Below are positions 11,225 through 21,125 of a stretch of DNA of 64,000 nucleotides, piece after piece. Where the stretch lies: contig NC_088297.1 in the NCBI RefSeq assembly GCF_032854445.1, positions 19,853,127 through 19,917,126 on the forward strand, written 5' to 3'. Below the pieces are notes generated by a model that saw only the letters and a list, made by a program, of their open reading frames with translations, was not told the origin of the DNA and ran no database searches. The DNA is from Liolophura sinensis (Eukaryota; Mollusca; Polyplacophora; Chitonida; Chitonidae). Every line of letters begins with the position of its first letter. Positions within the stretch are counted from its first letter, which is position 1. A program made the translations under genes and the position numbers.

Positions 11225-11470
11225 TCAGGAACGATAAATTTGCCTGTGGTTTACCGCAATCACGTAAAGCATTTTCAATAAGTAAATGGACACTAAAAGA
11301 GACAAATTGCGGTCGGTCGCAGTATCCGCTTGTCTTCTGCTGAGCTTGTCACTCAGAGTGTGGGCACAAATGGAAGTTCGTGAAGAGCCGGTGATTTGGG
11401 AAGGCATATTGACCTTTGACTGGGCTACCGCTTTCCCGTAATTGCAAGGAAAAGCCTTGCCGTTCGTCAT
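11225..11470 (-). CDS. small open frame shared with 37,817-38,023
   Basis: Unrecognised. It opens with ATG at 11,470 (MTNGKAF) and aligns with the right-arm frame that also starts with ATG (MTNDHTV). Over about 190 bases the only length change is one codon (RRQADTATDR here, RRQETAADR there), and SQIT, SICA, LSDKLSRRQ and SLLV are shared. A single-base change near the end makes the C-termini differ. Most differences change the amino acid, close to what neutral drift would give, so a functional peptide is only a possibility. It sits within the longest conserved block of the inverted duplication. Confidence 0.25.
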   Translation of the reverse strand: MTNGKAFPCNYGKAVAQSKVNMPSQITGSSRTSICAHTLSDKLSRRQADTATDRNLSLLVSIYLLKMLYVIAVNHRQIYRS

Positions 11471-12922
11471 TGATCAAGAATGTGGGAATATCTTGAAAAA
11501 CCCTCTGGGCAGAACACAGTGTGGTTAGTAGAAATAGCTGACATGGTCACCTCATTTCATTATGAATGATTGCAACGAGAGAAAAAACACATTTCTAGCA
11601 ACTTCCTAGTAACTTGTCAAGCCTTCACCCACAGCTCCTGTAATTCTGCAAACTGATATGCTTCTTGGCACAGAAAAGATCATATAGACTGGGATTAACG
11701 AAGGTTTGACTGACCCACGGCAAGTAGCAATTAGACTAGAAGTCCGACTTTAACTCCTTTGAAAAAACAATCTACCTGATGATTTCCTTTTCAAAATATG
11801 CAACAATGGACATAGTTATGATAATATGGAGTGAAAGTTTACATGCTTGATACTCGGTATGGTTCAAAGGGATGCGTTGTCCATATCATTACCAGTCTGC
11901 AGCGAAGGGGACAAAGTTAAAGAGGTTTTACCTGAAAAATTTTGGTCACGAATAGCTAATATTCAGCAAATACTATTCATGCTGTCAAAATGACACTAAA
12001 GTTATAATACGACAAAATTTGTAAATTTTAGCAATTTTATGGAACTGTAACACAAGGCCAATAATTTGTGAAACTTCATGCATTGTTTGGGCCATTTCAT
12101 TCGTGGTAAGTTGGACCAACTATCACACTATCGTCACTTCTCTGATTTTTCTCCCCGTGATGTAGTCATTTATATTCTACAATAATAGCAGAACTTTGAT
12201 TCCATGTTATCCGACTGACTTTATTTGGTAAAAAATCTCCGGTATAGCCTGTTTAAGGCCCTGTTCCTCACACTTTCTGTCTTGTACAGAGAACTTGGAT
12301 TGATAAATATGATGAGTATTAATTTCGTTTCAGCTTTTTGTTCACTAATTCACGTTATCCGTGTTTGTAAACGCGTCGTTCTTGAAAAATTTATTGAGTA
12401 CTGTATTAAATAAATAAACAAACAAATACATGTATCAATTCCTAGGATAATTACACCAATGATTTTAGCACGACTCTCCTGTGTTCTTTCCCGCAGTACA
12501 AAATTCTATAATTCAAATGCCATTTGAAAGTATGCTGTCATGGTGTTTTTTCCGCTACTGCTCCCAAAAAAGAGCTACATAGCGAAACGACGAATAATAG
12601 CATTTCTAGTATACTCTAGACAAGTTTGAACTTGCATTTGCCGATTTGATTGGGGTGACAGGGCTCAGCATTTAAAACCAGATGTGTAAAGGCCTCTTGA
12701 TTTACGATACCAGGAAACATATCTTCACATCTTGATCAACCTTTCTCTTGAACTTGTCATATTCCTATCCCTGACTGTTCAGCAAAATGCCTGTTATTGC
12801 TTCCAGCCTATGAGGAGAAAAGGTCAAGAAGGACTAATCTATCCTCTTAGAGCATGTCAAATCAGGATAGTATTTGGAAGGCATAAAGCGCTTAAGAGGA
12901 ACTAAACAATCAGTTATATATA

Positions 12923-13074
12923 GATTTATTCATTTGACTTGTTTTACGCCGTCCTAAACAATATTTCACTTACACGACGGCGGTCAGAAGTATGATGAGA
13001 GGAAACCGGGCTCTGAAGTCAAGACCATTCGTAGTTTGATGGCTGACTTTCCCACCTACGACCGGAGGGTATGC
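12923..13074 (-). mobile_element. SINE-1 copy shared by both duplication arms
   Basis: Tail and body words (GTTTTACGCCGTCC, TTTCACTTACACGACGGCGG, GGAAACCGGGC) are present. The flank beyond the tail, reading into TCAGTTATATATAG and the AAGCGCTTAAGAGG block, matches the flank of the SINE at 35,361-35,464. The two copies therefore descend from one insertion that predates the duplication. Confidence 0.8.
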
Positions 13075-13082
13075 AATATTTG

Positions 13083-13179
13083 TTAATTTAATTGATGTTT
13101 TACTCAGTACATAGGAATTTTCACTTACATGACGACGTCCATCATTATGGTGGGAGTGGTGGGGGGGGGGGGGGGGGGG
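13083..13179 (-). mobile_element. truncated SINE-1 copy ending in a run of 19 G
   Basis: GTTTTACTCAGTACATAGG, TTTCACTTACATGACGACG and CATCATTATGGTGGGAG identify a SINE-1 copy that breaks off into a homopolymer G run at 13,161-13,179. The run may mark slippage or a sequencing difficulty. Confidence 0.7.
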
Positions 13180-14307
13180 TATCTTAATGATCAGTGATGA
13201 GCAGGTTACCTTTCAGGCTCTGGAAGGGGTTTGAAAGCGAAGTGAGTCCTACGTGGGCATTTCTGAGGTGGTGAAATTTCTCACCGATTTACCAAAGTAG
13301 TTCCACTGTACTGCCGCGGTGTGTTTTAACGTCTCTATATGGTTTTCTTCTATTTGGGTATATAAACCCGACTAGAGCTTGGTTATTGTGAAGCACATTA
13401 CTTAGTTCACAAAATACCGTCAAATTATAATGCTTTCCAATAAAAAATTAGTGTTGTCTGTTCGCACTCTCTAGCTGCATGGTTCAAATAGTTGCATTTC
13501 CATTGATTCGGTCAGGCCATGGTTAAAAAAATGTTCGTTGCGTGCTAGCGGCGAGTAAAAAAACTGATAGACTGGTAAAATTAGTAACTACTAGTTCTCT
13601 TTGGCTAGGGAAAATTTTGAAAGAGGTACAGTTCGTTATAAACGAGTGTGTATGTTTCGTTAAACTATTAAACTTCTTTCTACTTTTGTGAGCTTGTATG
13701 TTTTTCGAGGAAGATTCTGCTCTTCGCTTAACGGCGTTCAGTGCTAAAGCACGGGCACAAGTGTTCACCAGCGCACGTCATTCGCCCTGCCGGAACTCGT
13801 ACACCAGGCTGTAATAACCATTGAGCTTTTTTGACTACAGGCTGCCTAGTCATAGGCCTCTGGCTTGCTGCTGATGAAGCCATACTGCTGTGGTGACCCT
13901 ACTTCGGTCGTCAAAACAGAGGGACTTGCACAGTCGAAATTGAATTACATGTGGCGTTTTGGGGGAGGGAGGGGGAGGCGGGGGTGCATTTACAGCAGGA
14001 TCACAGGCGTCAGTATGACAATGTGACAGGGAAGATCGCACACAATCATTTCTAAAAGAAGGGGTGGAACGAAGACCGTGGTTCCAGTACCTGTTTGACG
14101 TTGAGAAAAATGTTTTGCCTTGTCAGTGTTCGGCGTGCTTTGAGTTTCCCCTAGAATCCTGGATATAAATTCCCACACCAACTCTTTTATTGACGAAATC
14201 GTCATTAGCTGCTGATTTCATTAACATGATTTTCGTGAGTACATTCGAATTTTTTTGTATGAAACACCTACGCTTGACTTAAATTGACCTACAAGTGTAT
14301 TTCAAGT
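13180..14307. other. no gene seen; G-rich motif inside
   Basis: No coding feature is supported. The stretch contains the G-tract cluster at 13,961-13,984 and has no counterpart in the right duplication arm. Confidence 0.4.
13961..13984 (+). other. potential G-quadruplex motif
   Basis: Four or more G tracts of at least three lie within 24 bases (G5-A-G3-A-G5, then G5 after AGGC). This fits the usual quadruplex pattern with short loops. Whether it folds in the cell is unknown. Confidence 0.6.
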
Positions 14308-14315
14308 GATATTTG

Positions 14316-14612
14316 TGTGAGTGAGTGCTTGGGGTTTAACGTCGTACTTATCAACTTTTCTGTCATGTGACAACGACGGAATCCTTAGAGTGCAAGTAAT
14401 GTGCCTCCTTGTTGTAGGACGGAGATCCACAGCTCTTTTATCTTGTGCTGCTTCATTGAGACGATTTACCGAAGGCAAGTAAGGCGTCCCGCCCGAGCCA
14501 TTATACTGATACGCGTCGACCAGTAATTTCAGTGTCCCCTTAACGCTGAAAGCCAAACGAGGTAGCTACAACTTGCTCTTTTAAAATCTTAGGTGTGACT
14601 CGACCCAGAAGC
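14316..14612 (-). mobile_element. SINE-2 copy, 5' truncated
   Basis: Read on the minus strand this is the SINE-2 body and tail: plus-strand words GTGAGTGAGTGCTTGGGG, TTTAACGTCGTACTT, GTGCCTCCTTGTTG and CCATTATACTGATACG. The tRNA-like A box is absent; the copy stops at GTGTGACTCGACCCAG. An 8-bp GATATTTG flanks it on both sides (14,308-14,315 and 14,613-14,620), consistent with a target duplication. It lies in the part of the left arm absent from the right arm. Confidence 0.85.
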
Positions 14613-14620
14613 GATATTTG

Positions 14621-15296
14621 AATACAGTTCTATCCGTGAGTGATCATAATTGTTCGTTATAAAAGAAAAATGCAAAATTGTATGCATATGGGTGCATAAT
14701 CTTTTGTATTAACCGAAGTGAAATTTTGGGCTAGTGAAATTTGAGGGCTTACAATCCTGCAATTGTACTGCATAATAACCAGGCTACTAAACCCTTGGGT
14801 TCTAGTTCATTAATATAGAGGGAATGTGACAGAGTGGCCAAGGCAATGTGATATATGTACTTGGCTATGTTTGAGATGACCTTCTACGTTAGAAAATTTT
14901 GTTTTAAAACAGAACAATGCAGTGTATTGTCGAAGACACAAAGTGTATAGGCTTTGGTATGATGTATACTTTATTCTAACCACATGAGGTGCTTCTGTGT
15001 ATAGCAAACCAGATCACCTTTCGACGGTCCTTGTCCAGAATTCTTGTTTTTGAATAATCATGACAACACGCGAGGCAACGAAGTCTTCATACTAAACCGT
15101 CATGGTTGAGCCATGCGCCTTGCGAATAAAAATCTAAACGTCTATTCCCACATTTATATAATATTCGTAAACCGTAAAGTCGCCTCATTTTCCAAAACAA
15201 CGTAAAGCACCAAATGCCGATTCCACAAAGCCATTCCTAACTGAAATCATAATTTAAAACCTCTTCAGAATGTTTAAGTTTTCGGTGAAGGAAGAT
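14621..15296. other. no gene seen
   Basis: AT-rich sequence without motifs that I can assign. It has no visible counterpart in the right duplication arm. Confidence 0.4.
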
Positions 15297-15472
15297 TTAT
15301 TTATTTATTTAATTGGTGTTTTACGCCGTTCTCAAGAATATTTCACTTATATGACGGCGGCCAGCATTATGGTGGGAGGAAACCGGGCAGTGCCCGGGGA
15401 AAACCCACGACGATCCGCAGGTTCCTGGCAGACCTTCCCACTTACGGCCTGAGAGGAAGCCAGTATGAGCGG
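15297..15472 (-). mobile_element. SINE-1 copy, well preserved body
   Basis: The plus strand begins with repeats of TTTA and GGTGTTTTACGCCG, then has CTCAAGAATATTTCACTTAT, CCAGCATTATGGTGGGAGG, AAACCGGGCAG, CCCACGACGATCCGCAGG and GAGAGGAAGCCAG. The head is cut off just past the body. Confidence 0.9.
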
Positions 15473-15559
15473 TGAAAGAAGAGGAAAACATTTTTCTTAC
15501 AATAATACTGAAGTGGTCAAAATTTTAATTTCCAAAGCCGAAAATGGGCCCCTGCTCTT

Positions 15560-15690
15560 AAATGAATATGTAAGAAGTAATGTATAAATAATAAACAAAG
15601 CTGGTAACATGTTAAAGGGAAGCAGTCAACGCTTTTCGATAATGCAGGGAGAACATAGTCTAGGCATGGCATCCACTTCAATTTTCAAAC
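15560..15690 (+). pseudogene. short Penelope-like element fragment
   Basis: This resembles 380-490 of the window at DNA level: GTAAGAAGTAATG, then AAAGCTGGTAACATG, GAAGCAGTCAACGCTTTTC and ATAATGCAGGGAGA match the region just before the GIPKGTSC motif there. No coding capacity remains. It borders the start of the tandem arrays. Confidence 0.5.
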
Positions 15691-15755
15691 TCGATGTCCG
15701 CGATAATTTCCAGGTCGGATACAAGTTGACTTTTTACTCTACCTGATTTAATAAA

Positions 15756-16390
15756 CATGAATGCTTATACACGACCCCCAACCCTTGGTTAAGCGGAAAT
15801 AAATACAATTTATGCCATAAACATAGATGCTTGTATACTGCCCCTGGTCCCGGATTAAGCGGAAATAGATGCTTATACACGACACCCAACCCTTGGTTAA
15901 GCGGAAATAAATACAACTTATGCCATAAACATAGATGCTTGTATACTGCCCCTGGTCCCGGATTAAGCGGAAATAGATGCTTATACACGACACCCAACCT
16001 TTGGTTAAGAGGAAATAAATACAACTTATGCCGTAAACATGAATACTTATATACGGCCCCTAGTCTCGCCTTAAGCGGGAATAAATGTTTATACACTACC
16101 CTCAGCCTTGGATTAAGCGAAAATATATACAACTTATGGCATAAACATGAATGCTTACATGTAAGGACCCTACTCCCTGATTAAGCGGAAATAAATGAGA
16201 GCCCCCAGCCCTGGATTAAGCGCACACAGATACAACTGATGCAATAAACATAAACACTTATATACGGCCCCAAGCCAAGAATTCAGCCGAATTAGATACA
16301 ACTTCTGTCACAAACATGAATGCTCATATACAGCCCTAGCCCCGAATTAAACGGATAGAACTTATCCCATAAACAAGGATGCTTAAATAC
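15756..16390. repeat. tandem array with two alternating unit types
   Basis: Units sharing GATGCTTATACACG / GATGCTTGTATACTG, then CGGATTAAGCGGAAATA or TTGGTTAAGCGGAAATAA, repeat with an alternating long (about 66 bp, with TACAACTTATGCCATAAACA) and short (about 42 bp) form, giving a higher-order period near 108 bp. Copies are cleanest at 15,760-16,020 and decay towards 16,390. Long open frames occur on both strands (for example 15,734-16,132 minus and 15,831-16,184 plus) because the higher-order unit is a multiple of three. I see no reason to call a gene. Confidence 0.85.
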
Positions 16391-16410
16391 AGGATCCACC
16401 AAAGATCCTG

Positions 16411-18301
16411 AACATCCTGTGTGGCATGTGGCAAAGGTGGTGAGATTGTGTGATCCTAACTCATCAGAGCTTGAACATCTGGAGTGTCTTTTGGCAAAGG
16501 TGGTGAGATTGTGTGATCCTAACTCATCAGGTCTTAAACATCTGGTGTGCCATGTGGCAAAGGTGGTGAGATTGTGTGATCCTAACTCATCAGAGCTTGA
16601 ACATCTGGAGTGTCATTTGGCAAAGGTGGTGAGATTGTGTGACCCTAACTCATCAGACCATAAACATCTGGAGTGTCATTTGGTAAACGTGGTGAGATTG
16701 TGTGATCCTAACTCATCAGACCATGAACATCTGGTGTGTTATTTTGCAAAGGTGGTGAGATTGTGTTATCCTAACTCATCAGACCTTAAACATCTGGAGT
16801 GTCATTTGGCAAAGGTGCTGAGATTGTGTGACCCTAACTCATCACACCATAAACATCTGGAGTGTCATTTGGCAAAGGTGGTGAGATCGTGTGATCCTAA
16901 CTCATCAGACATTGAACATCTGGAGTATCATTTGGCAAAGGTGCTGAGATTGTGTGATCCTAACTCATCACACCATAAACATCTGGAGTGTCATTTGGCA
17001 AAGGTGGTGAGATCGTGTGATCCTAACTCATCAGACATTGAACATCTGGAGTATCATTTGGCAAACGTGGTGAGATTGTGTGATCCTAACTCATCAGACC
17101 ATGAACATCTGGAGTGTCATTTGGCACAGCTGGTGAGATTGTGTGATCCTAACTCATCAGGCCTTAAACATCTGGTGTGTCATCTGACAAAGGTGGTGAG
17201 ATTGTGTGATCCTAACTCATCAGGCCTTAAACATCTTGTGTGTCATTTGGCGAAGGTGGTGAGATTGTGTGATCCTAACTCATCAGATCTTGAACATCTG
17301 GAATGGCATTTGGCAAAGGTGGTGAGATTGTGTGATCCTAACTCATCACACCATAAACATCTGGAGTGTCATCTGACAAAGGTGGTGAGATCGTGTGATC
17401 CTAACTCATCAGACATTCAACATCTGGAGTATCATTTGGCAAAAGGGATGAGATTGTGTGATCCTAACTCATCAGACCTTAAACATCTGGAATGGCATTT
17501 GGCAAACGTGGTGAGATTGTGTTATCCTAACTCATCAGACCATGAACATCTGGAGTATCATTTGGCAAAGGTGGTGAGGTTGTGTGATCCTAACTCATCA
17601 GACCTTAAACATCTGGAGTGTCATTTGGCAAAGGTGGTGAGATTGTGTGATCCTAACTCATCAGGCCTTAAACATCTGGTGTGTTATTTTGCAAAGGTGG
17701 TGAGATTGTGTTATCCTAACTCATCAGGCCTTAAACATCTGGAGTGTCATTTGGCAAAGGTGCTGAGATTGTGTGATCCTAACTCATCAGGCCTTAAACA
17801 TCTGGTGTGTCATCTGACAAAGGTGGTGAGATTGTGTGATCCTAACTCATCAGGCCTTAAACATCTTGTGTGTCATTTGGCAAAGGTGGTGAGATTGTGT
17901 GATCCTAACTCATCAGACCTTGAACATATGGAGTGTCATTTGGCAAAAGTGGTGAGATTGTGTGATCCTAACTCATCAGACCTTAAATATCTGGAGTGTC
18001 ATTTGGCAAAGGTGCTGAGATTGTGTGATTCTAACTCAGCAGACCTTAAACATCTGGAGTGTCATGTGGCAAAGGTGGTGAGATTGTGTGATCCTAACTC
18101 ATCAGACCTTAAATATCTGGAGTGTCATTTGGCAAAGGTGGCGAGATTGTGTGATTTTAACTCATCAGACCTTAAACATCTGGAGTGTCATTTGGCAAAG
18201 GTGGTGAGGTTGTGTGATTTTAACTCATCAGACCTTAAACATCTGGAGTGTCATTTGGCAAAGGTGGTGAGGTTGTGTGATCCTAACTCATCAGATCTTA
18301 A
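16411..18301 (+). repeat. 63-bp satellite array, 30 units, open in one frame
   Basis: Each 63-bp unit contains GTGAGATTGTGTGATCCTAA, CTCATCAGACC, AAACATCTGGAGTGTCATTT and GGCAAAGGTG. One plus frame is open from about 16,401 through the array to 18,380, reading a 21-residue unit: AKVVRLCDPNSS, then (D/G/E)(L/H/I)(K/E)HLECHL. The other five frames contain stops in every unit. There is no ATG near the left end; the first in-frame methionine is at about 17,442. The last 25 or so codons lie in the inserted piggyBac element. Differences between units fall mostly at first and second codon positions, so protein-level constraint is not apparent. Higher-order copying is visible, for example two adjacent pairs with SSHHKHLE and SSDIEHLE at 16.8-17.06 kb. 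It is a satellite; a repeat exon is possible but unsupported. Confidence 0.9.
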
Positions 18302-18314
18302 CCCTCTAGATCCC
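18302..18314 (+). repeat. piggyBac left terminal inverted repeat with TTAA
   Basis: CCCTCTAGATCCC follows TTAA (18,298-18,301) and is the exact reverse complement of 20,895-20,907. Confidence 0.92.
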
Positions 18315-18434
18315 AAGGCATTAAGAAACCAGCCAAAAAATTTCTCCTTGAGAATAAATAAACTCAGACATGTAAAATAAACAAATCCATTGTCAGTTTT
18401 GCCATCGGACCCACGTGACCTACTTTTTAAAAAT

Positions 18435-18450
18435 GTTGCACACGTGCAAC
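18435..18450. promoter_or_regulatory. subterminal palindrome, left end
   Basis: GTTGCACACGTGCAAC, a perfect 16-bp palindrome about 120 bp inside the left end. It shares the form GTTGCAC-N2-GTGCAAC with two sites at the right end. It may be a transposase binding site; this is inference. Confidence 0.5.
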
Positions 18451-18717
18451 ATTGGGATACAATGAAAAGAAATACGGAAGGATTGTTTTTTTATGATTTA
18501 TTATAGTAAACATGACAACTGCAATTTCATGCAATTTGATGAAGGTATCGTCACAATTAGAAAAGAAACCACAGTTTAGGCATTGTATTCAAGGAATACT
18601 AGGGCAGACTGGCTTAGTCAAAGCAATAAAATTACAAAATAGACATACACCAACAATGCGTTTCAGCATATTTGCCTTATGAGAAATGTCTGAACAATAC
18701 CATGCTTTACCACACAG

Positions 18718-20453
18718 TTATTTTTTGTGGTATGCGAGGAAGCAGTTTCGAGGCTCGGCTCCAGGAGAAAGGCACAGGAACACATTGCACTTGCCACATT
18801 TCCACTGGGTGTATCCATTGGGACAATACCGACAACGGTTACGCTTTGGCTGGGCCATGGGAAAATGGTCGTAATTGTCATACCATACATCGGGTTGATT
18901 TGCTGCGGCGTAAGCTCTCTGTTTTGCCGGAGGTGGGGAATTTAGGCTTGGTCGTCCTACTGGCCGCGCAGGCTTTCCTTTCTTTGTAAGAACCTCAGCA
19001 ATCTGGGATTGGAAAACCTTTAGTGGGAGGGCTTTCCCAACTCCATTTATTTGGCAATCCCGTTTATACAGGAACCAGCTGTTTACCACACAGATGGTCA
19101 AAGTGTGGTAAAAAATGTATAGGTACCATCTTCGTCCTTTGATTTGGCGTTTGTAGAGAGTACACATCATGTCCAACAGGTCTACCCCACCCATATTCTT
19201 GTTATAGACAGTTATTACTGCTGGTCGATCAACTTCAATGCGTGCTTTCTGTGCCCGGTCATAACGTTTCACTTTAGTAAGGGGTTCTGCACTTAGATAG
19301 GTAGACATCATTGTAACAGTCTTATTGTCCTGCCATTTCAGAAGGGCTAAATCCCCCTCCTTCAGAGTAACGGTGTCGTACGACCCACGCCCTCTTTTAG
19401 CAAGGTCCTTATCAGATTCTAGTGGTGCATTATGTAGGCGGTTTTTGTTGACTGTGCCTGTGTACTGAAATCCCCTGTTTTTCATTTCAACAGCCAAGTT
19501 GAAATTTGAGAAATAATTATCGGCAAATATTTTGTAGCCGCGATCGCGCTCCAATGAGCTACACAACTGCAAGACAACATTCCATTCATTGAAATCGTGT
19601 AAGAAACCACTTGCATCACATCTGCCCCATAGCTTAAACCCCCATTTCTTGGGTTTCTTGGGCAAATATTGACGTAGAAGCGATCTTCCTTTGAAAGGGA
19701 TCATAATCTCGTCCACACACTGGAATTCTGTATTACTCACTTGTGCAAAATTTCCTCGCAGACTCTCTATCCACGGCCTTATTTTCCAAACGCGGTCTTC
19801 TTTTAATTCCTCTGTGACAGTATTGTTATCCACAAAGTGGAGTGATGCCAGGATTTTTTGGAAGCGATTTCGGCTCATAGCATCTGCTATGGATGGGTAT
19901 CTCAGTCCAATTTTCCAGTAATCTGCAATTTTGGGCATTTTCACCAATCCCATACTGTAATATATCCCAATAAAACTTTCAATCTCTGATGTTGCAAACT
20001 TAGATTCTTCCCCAAACTTTTCTAGAGAATATTTATTTGTTTCCACAGTCAAGTCTTCAATCATCTTGTCAGTTATGAACAGCTTTAGGTATTCGTAAGG
20101 TGTGCGGTCACTAGAGGGGTCTGGCGTAATTTGTTCTGGTACAAAGTCAGAATCAACAGGTACAAATTTGTCCTTTGAAAAGGTATAACTGGTCTTCAAA
20201 CGAACAATTTTCTTCCGCTGGCTCTCTGCATTTAGCTGAGCTAAAGGGCGATCATCATCATTGTCGCTGGTACTATCACTACTACTTTCTTCATGTGTAT
20301 CGTTGTCAGGTGGTTGCCAACTTTGATCATTCTTATCATCTCCCCAGCCATCATTGTCGTCATCAGATTCTTCAGAAACCCATCAACTTCACTATCAGAT
20401 GCGGTCACTATGTCCAAAACATCATTCAAGTCTTTGAACTTGCGTTGCGCCAT
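18718..20453 (-). pseudogene. piggyBac transposase, nearly intact with one frameshift
   Basis: The enzyme cuts and pastes its element at TTAA in the nucleus. The start is the ATG at 20,453 (MAQRKFKDL), followed by an acidic, serine-rich N-terminus. A one-base loss near 20,388-20,390 shifts the frame; otherwise it reads to a stop at 18,718, about 578 residues, normal for the family. Counting from the codon at 20,199, the catalytic aspartates lie in CVDEIMIPFKGR (163), IFADNYFSN (227) and GGVDLLDMM (340). The C-terminus has a cysteine-rich, ring-like zinc domain (CRYC, CGKC, then single cysteines). The stretch between HDFNEW and VVLQL looks shorter than I expect for the family, possibly an in-frame deletion. 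The frame break suggests it is inactive unless it is a sequencing error. Confidence 0.92.
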
Positions 20454-20521
20454 CTAAAAGTACGAACAATCATAGTCAAATAATTTGGCCAAATAGCTTC
20501 TGTGTAACAGTATTTACCAAT

Positions 20522-20537
20522 GTTGCACGAGTGCAAC
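20522..20537. promoter_or_regulatory. subterminal palindrome, right side, inner
   Basis: GTTGCACGAGTGCAAC, with seven-base palindromic arms, lies about 70 bp upstream of the transposase ATG. It could serve both in transposase binding and in control of the transposase promoter; this is inference. Confidence 0.5.
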
Positions 20538-20875
20538 ACGAGATAGACACGCTTGTATGCCATACACCGCATAGCTTATTGTAATTGTTATTGGGCTCCT
20601 TTTATTCACAAAGCGATATACTTTCATTACAAATATAGAAAGAAAATCAAACTAAAACATATAACAGAAGAATAGCTTATATTCCTACCTCCAAGTACCG
20701 GCCGCTCGCTTTACAACAACACCGCCATGTGGAAAGGTCACGTGATCGGCTAATACATGCGCTACTGCCACCTACCCACTGAAAGTGAAACTAGATTTGT
20801 TGCTTGTGAGCTACAGTGGGATGTAAAGGAAAGCTCTGATACTATAAGGGCTATTTATAGAACAAGCTGTGCACT

Positions 20876-20891
20876 GTTGCACTGGTGCAAC
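20876..20891. promoter_or_regulatory. subterminal palindrome, right end, outer
   Basis: GTTGCACTGGTGCAAC ends four bases before the right terminal repeat. It has the same arms as the two other sites in the element. Confidence 0.5.
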
Positions 20892-20894
20892 TAC

Positions 20895-20907
20895 GGGATC
20901 TAGAGGG
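20895..20907 (-). repeat. piggyBac right terminal inverted repeat
   Basis: GGGATCTAGAGGG, followed by TAA where TTAA is expected. One T of the target duplication has been lost. Confidence 0.92.
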
Positions 20908-21125
20908 TAAACATCTGGAGTGTCATTTGGCAAAGGTGGTGAGATTATGTGATCCTAACTCATCAGACCTTAAACATCTGGTGTGTCATTTGGCAAAGGT
21001 GGTGAGATTGTGTGATCCTAACTCATCAGAGCTTGAACATCTGTTGTGTTATTTTGCAAAGGTGTTGAGATTGTTTGATCCTAGCTAATAAGACCTTGAA
21101 CACCTGATGTGACATTAGGCAAAAC
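20908..21125 (+). repeat. 63-bp satellite, part to the right of piggyBac
   Basis: About 3.4 further units of the same satellite (HLECHLAKVV, LCDPNSSDLKHL) stay open to a stop at about 21,086 and then decay. Across the precise TTAA target the frame of the left part continues as D-L-K-H-L-E. The piggyBac element therefore interrupts one continuous array. Confidence 0.9.

Larger units (their letters stand above)
18302..20907 (-). mobile_element. piggyBac-type DNA transposon inserted in the satellite
   Basis: The element is 2,606 bp and bounded by perfect 13-bp inverted repeats. The left flank is TTAA, the piggyBac target. On the right the repeat is followed by TAA and the satellite word ACATCTGG, one T short of TTAA. 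The flanking satellite is cut at CAGATC|TTAA|ACATCTGG, a normal unit sequence, so the insertion point is exact. It contains one transposase gene on the minus strand. Three copies of the palindrome GTTGCACNNGTGCAAC lie in its non-coding ends. It looks recent: ends are perfect and the coding region has one visible frame break. Confidence 0.93.

Noticed and set aside
15734-16184. Opposite-strand proteins of 117-132 codons
   Set aside because: They are explained by the alternating tandem units at 15.76-16.39 kb and decay with them.
16419-18380. Calling the 653-codon frame a gene for a repetitive Cys/His protein
   Set aside because: It begins without ATG, ends inside the inserted transposon, and unit differences are mainly amino-acid changing. 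An array with a period divisible by three gives such a frame automatically if the unit lacks a stop.
16411-21125. A CRISPR-like array (regular 63-bp repeats)
   Set aside because: The units are contiguous, with no unique spacers, and the surroundings are eukaryotic transposons.
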